This document shows, piece after piece, positions 46,891 to 58,457 of a DNA stretch of 64,000 nucleotides. The DNA comes from Malus domestica (Eukaryota > Streptophyta > Magnoliopsida > Rosales > Rosaceae), in contig NC_091675.1 of NCBI RefSeq assembly GCF_042453785.1, forward strand, positions 52,214,501-52,278,500, written 5' to 3'. The notes beneath the pieces are model-generated. The model was not told the DNA's origin. It made no database searches and saw only the letters and a list, made by a program, of their open reading frames with translations. The translations under genes were made by a program, and so were the position numbers. How positions within the stretch are numbered: the stretch's first letter is position 1; each line of letters starts with the position of its first letter.

Positions 46891-49577
46891 TGACACACCC
46901 CGTCCCGAAGGAGGGCGTGCTGGCCGTCACGTGAGAGTGACGTAACCATTTACACAGTTCGGAAGCTTTAAAAAAAATTCCAATTACTAAGATAACACAC
47001 CCGAGGGTGAGTCCTACTTTTGTGAATTCTGTCAGAACACCGTTGGATTCCTCGTGGCCACCAAAGCTCTGCTAACTTGAACCTGGAGGGGCGCAAAACA
47101 AAATTGAGTGGGTCAGTAAAACAAAGTTTTTCGAAGACTTTTCATTTAGAACATTTATAACCCCTCACCGTAAAACCTGTATACTTTCCCAGAAAATAGC
47201 ATATATATAACATATATATAAGCAAAAAGCTCAAATCTCAAACCTTTAACACTTTTCAGAAATATATATATATATAGATATATAACCATATGAAATCTCA
47301 AAGCTTGAATCCCAAATCTTTAACATTTTTCAAGAAAAACATGCCATGCCATAAATCAAAATATAAATCAGGTGAAATAAGGAATCAATCGGAGACCCTG
47401 CAGTTGGTCCTATACGATTAATTCAATAGCTCAATATCTCACTAAGCCGGAGTCACCACAGTGACCTATACGGCCCTACTCTGCACATCACTCGGAACTA
47501 CGTAAGGTAGTCTATACGATGAAAGGTGTAAAATACGCTCTAGTGCTTCTCTCATCATATCATCAGCGCGCATATCTAAGGTCACCCACCAGTCGGAACC
47601 CCTCTAATGGTCTGTACGACTGGCATGTCGGAACCCTCACATGGTCTGTACGACATCCACCTACTTGGATCCAAGGCGAGCGTGCGGTGTGGTGAATAAT
47701 ATAAGCACTAACACCTAGGGTGCAGATTATGAGCTCAAACATCTCAACAACAACAATTCAATGAATAAACGAACTCACCTGACTTACCTGTGCCTCCACA
47801 GCACCATGCAACATGTATGCATCATATATCAATCATATAACTCATATGAAATTCACATTTTCCAAATAATTCTATGCATGGCATTTTCAAAACATAATTT
47901 CGCATAAAAGCATTTTTTCTGGGAAAAACAATAGTATATAGGTAATACGAAAACAAAACTGCCCACTCACCTGGAGTTCGCCCACAACTCCCTAGCACCG
48001 TACATCAAGGCGTCATGACGATTAGCGCCTAGAACAACAATCAAATCCAACCTCAGAAATTCTGCCGATAGAATACATAACTTATATAAGACACGTCACT
48101 ACGTAGTTCGATCCGGATGATCTGCAATTCAGATTTCAAATCCGTAACTTCCAGAGGTCCACAATATACCTCTAGGACAACATCCTAAAATTTCATTACC
48201 ATCCAACGGTCGGATCTTCGTCAATTTCCAAAACTAAGTGACGGTTAACATTCTATTTTATGAACTTACAACTTCAATTCCAGAAGATCCGTAAATCGGA
48301 TTCCCAATCCGTAAGTTCCTATAATCCTCAAATATTACGTATTACAACGTATCAAAGTTTGATGACGATCCAACGGTCGGATCGTCAATTCACATTTTCA
48401 TCTAACCACGAATCGTAACCAACTTAGGTTCAATTATTCAATTTACGTCCATCAATTATCAAAACAGAACCTAGAACCTTAATCACAAGCTAATAATGAC
48501 ATTGGCGGGCCATTGGCCACGCGCCGCCGCGCGGGCCGCCGCGGGTGGCGGTTGGCCGCCCCCGGCTCGCCGGAAAATTCAACTATTTCCAAAAATTACC
48601 AAAATTTGCAGATTTGAAGATCTCAATGAGTAGAACAACTTTCATACCTGAGACCAAGGCCAATTTGGCCTGGAAGTGCTTCAATTTCACCAAAACCGTG
48701 AAGAACCCTAGAATTTGGGTGTTTCCAATTCGACCTTCAAACTTGTTCCAACGCCTCAATTACCTCTTGGGCTTTGTTCTAGGTCCTAAAGGAATGCTAA
48801 AGGTGTTAGTAATTGAAAGAAAACATTTCAAAATTTGGAGAATTTAAACAAAAGGGTCGCGGCACCCGTAGGGGTGTTCTTCGCGAAATCACAACGAAAT
48901 TCAATGATTCTTGGGGTGAAACGTAAAGAGGGAAGGCCTAGATGATGATTAGGAGTGGTACCTTGACTCAATTCGTCGGAAATTTGGACGAAATCCATCG
49001 AATTTGGGCGTGGGCACCGCCGGGTCGAAACGACCCACGGGTTCTCCCCAACCCATTTCCTCTTTTCCTCCGCTTCTCACCCTCTCTCCCTTCCTCCTTT
49101 CCCTGTTCCGATTGGTCAGTTTCTTCCCCTCTCTGCCTCTGATTCGCTCTCTCTCCTTCTTCTCCGATTGGGCAGTTTTTGCCCAATCTCTCTTCCTCTT
49201 TTCTGTTTTCTGGTTCTTCCCACGCACACACCCACACAAAACTTTCATTTTTCTCATCCCAGCCATCCATTTCAAAATCCTTTAATCTGGGCCATCCAAA
49301 TTTTAATAAAAGAATTTCTATATTTTACTAAAATTATAATTCCTTAAAATTCCAAATTTCAAACGTTAATAACTTCTTCGATATAACTCCAAATCACGAA
49401 CCGTCTGCGCCCACACGTCCGTAACGACGAGTACTACGAGGATATGTCAAGAAAACAAATCTTAGATGGCCCGACACAACGATTAACCTCGAATGATGTG
49501 CGTGCCTCAAAGGGCATTTTTGTAAAATCCTTTATTAAAACTTTAAAAATTCTTAAAATTAGGGACGGGCTGTCACA
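46891..49577 (-). repeat. Gypsy LTR (5' LTR on the minus strand)
   Basis: A 2687-bp copy of 40395-43084 at a constant offset of about 6496 bp. Differences seen: (TA)7 instead of (TA)9, one inserted G (CTTGGATCC), and single-base changes in CAGCGCGCA, GAACCCTAG and GTCCGTAACG. As the 5' LTR on the minus strand it should hold the promoter. Confidence 0.95.
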
Positions 49578-49662
49578 CTGAAGCTAAATTTAACAAAGAC
49601 AAGCAAAAGCATATACAAAATAAAGAAAATGCAGAAGAGACCCAGGCCTCACTCTGCCCCTG
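49578..49662. repeat. Dispersed repeat copy A, right half
   Basis: Continuation of the repeat interrupted by the gypsy element. It matches 52816-52890 (CTGAAGCTAAATCTAACA). Confidence 0.8.
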
Positions 49663-50177
49663 GAATGAAGCCCGCGCCACACCAAAAATAATATTGTTAA
49701 TAGCCTTCCTCGGATCCCTCTTGAGTAAATGTTGATGAAGCTACGACTACTTTGTGTACTCGTTATGGCTGACTCAAGAGCGACTCGAGCAAGCTCTTCC
49801 TAATTGGATGTTGATCATGATCAAGAATTTTGCATTCTTAAAATTCATTTCTTTAGTAAAACAAAAGAATCTTGGAAGATTATCGAATTATTTTGGATTG
49901 TCTTAAAAAAGGTCATAAAACAAGGTGGCATTTTAAGATAAGGAGAAATTAGGTTCCCATCCTTATTTTTTTCTACTACATTGATTAAAACCTTATTCCT
50001 TTTCAAATTTTGATCAGGTCCTTCAGTTTTAATAACGCCATTAATTATTCAAAAACAAAATATTTACATGTCAAGATAACTATGTTTTATTTTTAAATAT
50101 ATTCATTTAGTGTTAGAAACGTTACATTTGATATATTATATTTATGGCTAAACTTTTTATCATATATTTCTATTTCT
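49663..50177. other. Intergenic, no gene seen
   Basis: AT-rich non-coding sequence between the dispersed repeat and the TGTACCC-rich stretch. Confidence 0.5.
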
Positions 50178-50670
50178 AGTTTGTACCCATTTTTAATTTG
50201 CAATCATTTTTTAAATTGTACCAATTTTCTTTTAAATTTTAATTTGTACCCATGTATTAATTTCTTTTTGTCCCTTATTTTTTAAATTTTTATTTGTACT
50301 CATAAATGTTTTTTAACCTTTTATTTGTACCCATAATTTATTTATAACGTACCCTTTTTTTTTTTTTACAAATGTACCACTTTGTTATATGGAAAATGTA
50401 TCCCTATTTTTTTTTGTAAGTACCATTTTTTATGTAAAATGTTTTCATTTTTTAATGCAAAATCTCTTTATTTTTAAATCTAAAATGTACCATTGTTTTT
50501 TTCTAATATAAAATGTACCCATTGTTTTCTATATAAAATGTACCCACATTTTTATGTAAATGTAACAATTTTTAATATAGAAAATGTAGCCACATTTTAT
50601 TATATAAATGTACTCATTTTAAAAAAATAAAATAAAATCCCTTTTTTTTATAATCTAGAATGCACCCATA
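50178..50670. repeat. Degenerate TGTACCCATTTTT repeat region
   Basis: More than ten occurrences of TGTACCCAT or close variants (TGTACTCAT, TGTACCAAT, TGTAGCCAC), spaced irregularly at about 25-50 bp in T/A-rich sequence, often preceded by ATAAAA or TTTAAT. This is not a simple microsatellite but a decayed family of short units. Confidence 0.8.
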
Positions 50671-50673
50671 AAC

Positions 50674-50718
50674 AATAATAATAATAATAATAATAATAAT
50701 TATTATTATTATTATTAT
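50674..50718. repeat. (AAT)n(ATT)n palindromic microsatellite
   Basis: About nine AAT units run directly into about six ATT units, giving a self-complementary tract able to form a hairpin. Confidence 0.95.
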
Positions 50719-51312
50719 CTAAACCCATAAGCAATTTTAAATAAATTGGTAGTGTAAATGAAAGCAAAAAAAAAAAAGGTTGAGACTTTATTGGTATTAT
50801 TGCATCTCTTTTATTATTATGTTATTTATGTAGCGGAAAGGGACTTCAATAAAAAATCTAAAATGCATAAGGTTTGAGTCTATAACAGTTAGGGACCAGG
50901 GACCGCAACTAAACTATTCCTTAAGATAAATATGGGTGTCCAGTAGTAATTCTTCTCCCAATGCATGTTTGAAGAGGTTTCAAGTTTAAATCTCCCTAAC
51001 CCTTTGATAAAGAAAACATAGTTGTAGGAATCGAATGGTGCAATGAAACATCTCAGAAGCTGTATTCGAACTATGATAACGATGATGTCAAGTTTCAATT
51101 AAAATACATGTAGCATAATTTGTTTTTCATATAAGTCGATGCATAGTAAAGTGAAGGTAATATAAGAAATTGAAATTAAATAACACAAAAGAGATTGTAA
51201 ACAGTCGTGATTCGTTGTAAATATCAGTTTTTTTTTTCCCTTCTTATTTTCATTATTCATTCTTTTTTTTTTTATTTACATAGTAATCATAGATACATTC
51301 TTTTCGTATATA
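50719..51312. other. Intergenic, no gene seen
   Basis: Non-coding AT-rich sequence. A short frame at 50889-51098 on the minus strand shows no family features. Confidence 0.5.
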
Positions 51313-51463
51313 AGTATGTTAAAATTGTAATACATTGTTTGTGTTCCTTTTCCTCGATTCTAGTATGTTAAAATTGTAATACATTGTTCACGTTCCTTTT
51401 CCTCGATATTTAGTATGTTAAAATTGTAATACATTGTTCGGGTTTCTTTTCATCGATATTTCA
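51313..51463. repeat. 49-50-bp tandem repeat, three copies
   Basis: Units beginning AGTATGTTAAAATTGTAATA start at 51313, 51362 and 51412 and end CCTCGAT(ATT). Differences are concentrated in the middle (TTTGTG, TTCACG, TTCGGG). Confidence 0.95.
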
Positions 51464-52603
51464 CAACTAAGAAGTAACAAGGAAATGCACATCCCTGTAT
51501 AACATAACCAGAAAATTCGTAGTAGATATTGAATTAAGAAGCTCAACTTCAACAGAGGTCAATGCTTTTTTGAGGATATCAAAGACCAATTTGTCACTGT
51601 CGTTGATCCCTTGCCTTGAAAAAATGAAATTGCCTGACACAAAATCCTACACCTCTACACATTGCTTTAGCTCTGGAGCTATTAACATTGTTTTTGGTGG
51701 TGTTGAGCGCATTTAAAAATAAAAAATAAAACTTTGCTTTGGGTTGCATTTGATAGTGCTAAGTTAACGATGGCTATATCAAGATTTTTGAAATTAGATG
51801 TTGATCATCAAGTTGGAATATCATTCCAAAGAGCTAGCATTTCTAATGGTTGTAGCCGAATTGGTTTTGAGTTTGTTGCAGACACTCATAACTAATTGAG
51901 ACGCTACTCCTGACTAATTGAGGAGTTCTTGCATTTGCAAATAGTGTTAGAGACGATGAGAGAGATAAGAACAAGAAAGCAATGAACATTGCATAACCGA
52001 TTGAGGAATCAAGATGTGTGTTTTTAAATGCAAACTAAAGAGATTATAAATTATTTGATTGGGGTGACTAATTAATTAGTGAATAGAATATGATATACAT
52101 AAGCAATCCAATAAGGGTATAGCTCTGAATTTAGAAGAATAATTTTCTGTAGCTTTTGTTTTTGGTTTTTCACTTATGTATTACACCCTTGCATGGAATT
52201 AGCTTTAACCTATTATTCTAGCTAGTTAATTATGTTTGAACTAAAACACAATAAAAGCTGGATATCATGGTTTCTAGAAATTTAATACTACTATATAATT
52301 GGACATCAGGATTTCTGAAAGATATTTCTAGTAATTTAAACTCTCTAAAACTTAACGCACTTTCATCGTTACAGACATCGCCGATCGCAATTTTAACTTC
52401 AAATTTGGTCGTTGCAGGATTATTGTAACTTGTCTTCTTTTTTATTCTATTTGAATGAAGCAGCAATGGAGCCAGAAATTGAGGCTAAAAGAGGTCTCTA
52501 GACCATATGAAAGAAATTAAACTAAATATAATATAGGGGGCTTTTTATATATTATATATACGATCAGAGACAATTTGAAGGTCAAGTTTTGTGTAGGAAT
52601 CAA
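51464..52603. other. Intergenic, no gene seen
   Basis: Non-coding. Frames on both strands are short and lack recognisable motifs. Confidence 0.5.
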
Positions 52604-52890
52604 ATATTTTAATCAAATGAGAGGAACAGCGATACGGAATATTAAAATAATTATATTATAAGCACCTAATTTGTTTACAAGTTTTGCCAAAAAAAATATT
52701 ATAAATGACAACGGCTCAAAACTGCAATTGTGAGATTTTTCTTTCAAGATAAATTCTTTAAACAACACTCTATACATGCAAATGATGAATTAACTACATG
52801 GTACTCAACCAAAAGCACACAAACTGAAGCTAAATCTAACAGATCAAGCAAAAACATACAAATTAAAGAAACCGCACGAGAGGCCTAGGC
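52604..52890. repeat. Dispersed repeat copy B (uninterrupted)
   Basis: Same sequence as 40171-40394 plus 49578-49662, without the retrotransposon, so it shows the pre-insertion structure of copy A. Identity of the repeat is unknown; there is no coding frame. Confidence 0.88.
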
Positions 52891-52908
52891 CTATCATGGT
52901 CCTCATGT

Positions 52909-53255
52909 AGTTTGAAGAAAGTTGAGGTTTCACCATAAAATTAATTGGCAATATAAGGAGTAGCTCAACCTACTTATAAGCTCATGTAAGGTCCCTTCTC
53001 CCATCAATGTAAAATTCATTATCAACACGCCCCTAACGTGTGGCAAGTTTTCAAGTCAAACAACGGGAGAACACAAACAAGATGACACGGAGCACATGTG
53101 GCTTTAGGCTTCATACATAGAACAATTTGCTCTGACACCATAAAAAAAATTGAGGCTTCATCATAAAACAAGTTAGCAATATAGAGAATAGCCCAACTTA
53201 CTAATAAACCCATGGAAGGTCCAATCTCCCATAAATGTAGGATTCATTCACAACA
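52909..53255 (-). mobile_element. Degenerate LTR fragments around a primer-binding-site-like word
   Basis: Two diverged direct copies (about 52909-53025 and 53145-53255) share TTGAGG.TTCA.CATAAAA, GGCAATAT and CCCATMAATGTA-like words. Between them is TTGCTCTGACACCAT, the complement of a TGGTRTCAGAGC-type primer-binding site. This fits a minus-strand LTR element reduced to scraps. No coding sequence remains. Confidence 0.5.
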
Positions 53256-53452
53256 TGGCTCCAACAATGTATTCGAACATAGTTGAGAGAGCTTATACCA
53301 AAGTTTATCGAGTTCCTTCACAAGTTACAAGAAGGCTTCAAAGGAGTTTTGAGGCAGATGGTGTGAGAGAGATTAAGAAGGCATCAAAGAAGCTTTGGGC
53401 TAGATTCCTTGGATTTTTCTCATGTAGTAGGATTTTAACTTGTCAACTAAAT
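53255..53452 (+). other. Short unidentified open frame, possible exon relic
   Basis: An ATG-initiated frame reads MAPTMYSNIVERAYTKVYRV, then PSQVTRRLQRSFEADGVREI and KKASKKLWARFLGFF. It is basic and amphipathic with no family I know. The ATG overlaps the end of the LTR-like scrap, so the true start is unclear. It may be a relic exon or chance. Confidence 0.25.
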
Positions 53453-54582
53453 TACCGTGTACTCATCTCGTGTCATAAGATTGAAATTGGGTCTAAAGTT
53501 ATAATTTTTTTCTTTTGTCAAAAGAGTATAATTTATTAAAGATGAATAGAAACGTTTACATCCACTGCAAGGGTATTAAACAAGAATTATGGACCAAAAG
53601 CATCCCAAAAAAGGGAGCCCCCATGCAAAGTAGTAAATGCAGCAACCTTGTGAAATTCTCAAAATTTTCTCAAAAGTTTCCTCTCTTGTCCTAGTTTGTG
53701 TTCATCCACGTTTTAAGTTGAAGAAAATCCACACACAATAGATCAATTTGAAAAAGGAATTGATTTGACAAAGACACCCCCCGAACCCCATCATATTCTT
53801 GGTGTATGATTGAGTCTAATGGATCTACTCAATATCTACGTTTATTTTGACAAAAAAAAAAAACAAAAATAGAACATCTATGTTTATGAATATACTTCGT
53901 AAAAAGTGGGAGAAACTCTTATCACTAAAACCTTGGAGTTTGACAGCTTAAGAAATTCAGTCGTCCATAGTTGATAACTCAACCAAGAAAAGCAACGGTT
54001 GATTTTGTTCAAATGAATCTAAATCGAGAAGATTTGAGGAAATTGAGAGAAAAATGGAAGAAGAAATTTAGAAGATCCAGCTGCTTTTTCAACACCACAT
54101 TTGACGCACCAATCATGTTCTTGGTCCCAAGACCGTTGAAATGGTCAAAATGCCACGGCAGGCTAAGAATGTCCTCTGCACCCACCCACAAAATGACAGG
54201 TAAAATAATAACCATGTTTATAAACTCAAGCAGTAACAATAAACTGGCAATCATCATGTGACACGTGGCTATTTCACTGCCATTGAATTTCCACATTTTG
54301 ATGCTACAATATCGCACAAAAATTGCATGGTTGCATTGAAAGGTGTAAAAACTTAAGTTTTGAGCAACAAGAAGACAATAGGGATCGAGAGGAGAAGAAC
54401 AAAGAAAACAAAAAAAAGAAAAACAAAAAGAGGAGAAGAGAGGGCAGTCTTCTCTTCTTTTCTTAATTATTATCAAATAGTCTTTTCTTTTCCTCGATCT
54501 TTTTAACACTGTAAATAAGGTTCTTTTGATTTGTGACACCGGCTGCTAGGTGTGTATATATAGAAAAATATCTATAATATAC
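53453..54582. promoter_or_regulatory. Upstream region of the PICALM-type gene
   Basis: AT-rich with purine-rich stretches (54370-54440) and a TATATATAG word at about 54554-54562, only about 25 bp before the ATG and so doubtful as a TATA box. Long frames on either strand here (53971-54261 and 54539-54009) lack domain features and are not called. Confidence 0.35.
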
Positions 54583-56823
54583 ATGGCTTCAAGCAAATTT
54601 AGAAGAGCCTTGGATGCGGTGAAGGACCAAACCAGCATAGGCCTCGCCAAAGTCGGTAGCAGCACCTCTTTGGCGGACCTAGACGTTGCCATTGTGAAAG
54701 CAACAACGCACGAAGAATACCCGACCGAAGAGAAATACCTACGAGAAATTCTCAGCCTAACATGCTATTCGCGTGCCTTCATCAGCGCTTGTGTCAACAC
54801 CATCTCCCGGCGCCTCAACAAGACCAAAAACTGGATCGTGGCTCTCAAGACCCTCATGTTAGTCCAACGACTGCTGACCGAGGGTGACCCTGCTTATGAA
54901 CAAGAAATATTTTTCTCCACAAGGCGCGGCACTCGCTTTCTCAACATGTCTGATTTTCGTGACACCTCGCGCTCCAATTCTTGGGACCATTCTGCGTTTG
55001 TGCGCACGTATGCATTGTATCTAGACCAACGGCTTGAGTTCCGAATGCAAAGCCGGCGTGGGAAACGCAGTGCATTTGGGTTTGATGAAGATATTGAAGA
55101 TCCTCAGGAGGAGGCTAATAATTTTACCAACCAGCAGTCATGTCAGAGAGCCACACCGGTGCATGAAATGAAAGCTGACAAGTTGTTTTCTAGGATGCAG
55201 CATTTGCAGCAGCTCCTTGAGCGATTTTTAGGATGTCGCCCAACAGGTTCGATCAATTCAATCTTTCTTCGCCCAACACTAACAGGCTGCATGCAATATT
55301 TCATCAAGGAAATCATATGTCACATTATGTGATCAACTAATTAAAACGTGCACGTTTATTTTAGAAGAGAAAATATTATTTTTATATCATATTCAAATCT
55401 ACAGTATATATATTTGGTACATTGTTGATATTTGGCCGACCTTTTGTTGATACTTCGTCGATATTTGTTCAGTTGGCAAAATATTGGCCATATATGTGTC
55501 GAAGGCATTGTAGATTGTTATGAGATACCAGCCAATCACTCTCTATTCGAGAATTACAGAGTCTTTTTTTTTTTGTTTGTAGTTTGCTATTTCTTCTTTT
55601 ATTTTTTGCAGAGCAATATTAAATAGGGGAGCCTTTCTTAACAATTTTTTGTTATTTTATGTGCATGATTTTTAATTACAGGTGTAGCAAAGAACAACAG
55701 GGTTGTAATAGTGGCCTTGTACGCGATAGTAAAAGAGAGTTTCCAGATATATAATGACATAACAGAAATAATGGGCATCTTAATCGACCGCTTCATGGAG
55801 CTGGAGATCCCTGACTGTGCCAAGGTGTACGAGATCTTCTGCCGCATCGGAAAGCAATTTGATGAGTTGGACATGTTCTACGGGTGGTGTAAACAAATCG
55901 GCATTGCGCGCTCCTCAGAGTACCCGGAGGTTGAGAAGATTACACCCAAGAAGCTCGAGGTTATGGACGACTACATACGTGACAAGTCAGCTTTGGCACA
56001 AGGCAAGAGGTCGGTAAAGGCACTACTAGACCAACAAAAGATTGATGAGGCAAACAAAGATGAAGAATCAAATCATGGCGGCGAAGAAGAAGAAGAAGAC
56101 ATGAACGCCATGAAGGCCCTGCCACCGCCAGAGGGTTTCGTTGAGGAAAGCAATAACAAGGAGATAGAACCAGTCAAGGAAGAGGAAATTAAGAAACCGC
56201 AACAAGAAGAAGGCGATCTGTTGAACTTGGGAGAAGATGCTTTGTCGAGCAATGAACACGCTGACAAATTGGCGTTGGCTTTGTTCAACGGCGCCACTGA
56301 ACAAGCACCAGCAGGTCTACCGGCATGGGAAGCTTTTGCTGACGAAGCTGATTGGGAAACGGCGTTAGTCCAGTCCGCAAGCCACTTGTCGAATCAGAAG
56401 GCTTCCCTCGGGGGCGGTTTTGACTTGCTGTTGCTGGACGGAATGTACCAGCAAGCGGAGATATCAGCCGCGATGGCAGGCCCAGGGTATGGAGTTAGTG
56501 GCAGTGCGAGTAGTGTTGCATTAGGGTCAGCAGGACGGCCTGCAATGCTAGCATTGCCTGCACCACCAACATCATCGTCTTCGTCAAATCATCCTAGTGA
56601 GTCAAATGTACATGTAGACCCTTTTGCTGCTTCGTTAGTGGTACCGCCGCCATCATATGTGCAAATGTCAGACCTGGAGAAGAAGCAGAAGCTGTTGATG
56701 GACGAGCAGTTCATGTGGCAGCAGTATGCAAGGGGTGGGATGCAAGGGCAGGTTGGATTGACAAAGCTACAGCATAACCCTCATCACAACATAAACATGG
56801 GAGGTTACACACACACCTACTAA
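54583..56823 (+). CDS. ANTH-domain clathrin assembly protein, AP180/PICALM5 type
   Basis: Adaptor that binds PtdIns(4,5)P2 and clathrin during endocytosis at the plasma membrane. Two exons, 54583-55246 and 55682-56823, join in phase (ACA-G/GT) for 601 aa. The N-terminal ANTH domain covers about residues 25-355: VGSSTSLADLDVAIVKATTH with the lipid-binding KATTHEE region, YSRAFISACVNTISRRLNKT, NWIVALKTLMLVQRLL, FFSTRRGTRFLNMSDFRD, FVRTYALYLDQRLE, FLGCRPTG, VVIVALYAIVKESFQIYNDI and GIARSSEYPEVEKITPKKLE. The C-terminal tail is acidic and disordered, with MKALPPPEG, GDLLNLGED (clathrin-box-like), DPFAASL and a WEAFADEADWETALV block. This matches the plant PICALM5 group (At1g03050/At4g02650), implicated in pollen tube receptor recycling. 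ATG 54583 starts the conserved MASSKFRRAL; an in-frame ATG at 54550 is less likely. Confidence 0.95.
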
Positions 56824-57552
56824 TCATCAATTAATTAACACTTAATTATAAACAGACTGCATCAGCTTCAGTGTTAATGATCATTAGGGGTTGCATGTGT
56901 ATTAACTTGAACATATTGTTTAATTTTTTTCTCTTAATTGTCTAGGTGAGGTTCAATTTAGTAGCATTTATTCGGTACATATAAACATGCATTTTCGCTT
57001 AATCCATGTATCGGCAATGTATGAAAGGTACATATGCATGTAGCTAGCCCCCTTGGCAACCATTCTCTTGAATCAGACTAGAATCATTGTCTTGCTCTCT
57101 CTCCTTTTTCTTTTCATTTTTTTTTTTTAGAAAAATAATTTACATAAAACAGGTTCACCGTTATTGTGACATTCTGATTTTAAAGTGAGTATTATGCCAA
57201 TGGAAGGACATAACAAGGAAGGATGCTAAAATTACTTCGTATAATAGGTCCACACCCCTAACGAGTGGGTAGCAAATCACCTTAAAAGCACAAAATAGAA
57301 TTACTTCATATAATTAATCGAAGAATACCAAGATTGCTGACTTTGAGATAAACCGGCGCCCTGCTCAGAACACAAACAACCAAATTGCGCAACAATCTAG
57401 TTCCCTCAACCTTCAAACTACTTTTAAATGCAAGATTATAAACATGATTTTGCTCCATAAAGGTAAAAAATATAGTCCCAGAAACCTCAATGTTTCTTCA
57501 ATGCTAAGTACCAGTTAGTCCAAAAAATAAATAGATGAGATTGACCATCGGC
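56824..57552. other. 3' UTR and intergenic
   Basis: No gene seen. A poly(T) run lies at about 57117-57128. Confidence 0.5.
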
Positions 57553-57995
57553 TAAGCATTAGTCGGCTAACCACCACCCTGATTAATTTGTAGACATTTA
57601 AAAATTAAGAAATGACTTTAGACCTACCTAGAGGCTCGCCTAGCCCACTAGACTCGTCTAGGCACCGGCCTTGGTCGCAACTCTCACTTAAATAGAAAGT
57701 AGATAACATTCATTTTACATTTTATTTTTTCATTAAATAGTAAGAGATTGAATACTTTGATGAACACTCATTATCATTATATGTGTTCCAATACTTTCTA
57801 ATTTATAGTCATTCTATTTTGCAATATATGTATCACAATACAATTATGTATTCTTTTTATGTATAAATAAACATTTATCTTTATGTTACATAATAAATTC
57901 AATTAAAACTTAAAAAGGGGCCTAGGCCCCCACTTGGCTCCATCTAGACGCCTAGCGCTAGTCCCTTGCCCGACTAACGCCTTTTAAAACTTTGA
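57553..57995. mobile_element. MITE-like element with CCTAGGC-rich ends
   Basis: The left end (GCATTAGTCGGCTAACC, then CTAGAGGCTCGCCTAGCCC) and right end (GGGGCCTAGGCCCCC..., CTTGCCCGACTAACGCC) are imperfect inverted repeats around an AT-rich core. The pattern resembles common plant hAT-type MITEs. No clear target duplication was identified. Confidence 0.45.
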
Positions 57996-58457
57996 ATGTA
58001 ACCATTGTGATCTAACAGCTAAAACACATGTAGCACTAATGCAACCAAGCATTGAAGTCGGACTCCACTTTTTGAGCGTGAAAACCTAATGGTATTCAAG
58101 TGACAAACAATGAAAATCAAAATTAAAACTAGCTTATAAAACCCCATAAGATCTTTTAAACCGCCAAGATTATCTTGATTAGAAACAGAATTTATAGTTT
58201 TTGGCATGTAGTTCCAAATACAAGGGACATGAAGGGTCAAAACAATTGGTAAAAGCAACCATTAGGAATACAGTTTGTTTATAGGGCAGAGGTCCCAAAA
58301 ATAATCCTCCTACAAACTCAACTCAATAAAAATCTCCTATCAAAGAGGGGATGGAACCTCCTGTGGCATAATAGAACTCCATTCTGCTGTATGTAACTCT
58401 GCATTGCCCATTTGCCAAAAATGTCGAATCGCAGTCCGGCGTTGAGCTTGTACTCGC
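57996..58457. other. Intergenic and 3' UTR of the P5A ATPase
   Basis: Non-coding. It should include the 3' UTR of the minus-strand gene. No distinct poly(A) signal was assigned. Confidence 0.45.

Larger units (their letters stand above)
40395..49577 (-). mobile_element. Complete Ty3/gypsy chromovirus-type LTR retrotransposon
   Basis: A 9183-bp insertion flanked by a perfect 5-bp duplication CTGAA (40390-40394 and 49578-49582). LTRs are 40395-43084 and 46891-49577. On the minus strand each LTR begins TGTGACAGCCCGTCCC and ends GGGGTGTGTCA. A primer-binding site TTGGTATCAGAGCC (tRNA-Met type) lies next to the minus-strand 5' LTR at about 46876-46889, and a purine-rich tract GTAAGGTGGGTAGATTG abuts the other LTR at 43085. 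I find only three substitutions, one single-base indel and a (TA)n length change between the LTRs, so the insertion is young. The interior is degenerate. Confidence 0.95.

Noticed and set aside
54009..54539. 176-codon minus-strand frame upstream of the PICALM-type gene
   Set aside because: Composition is low-complexity Phe/Ser/Lys from purine/pyrimidine tracts; no domain, and it covers a likely promoter.
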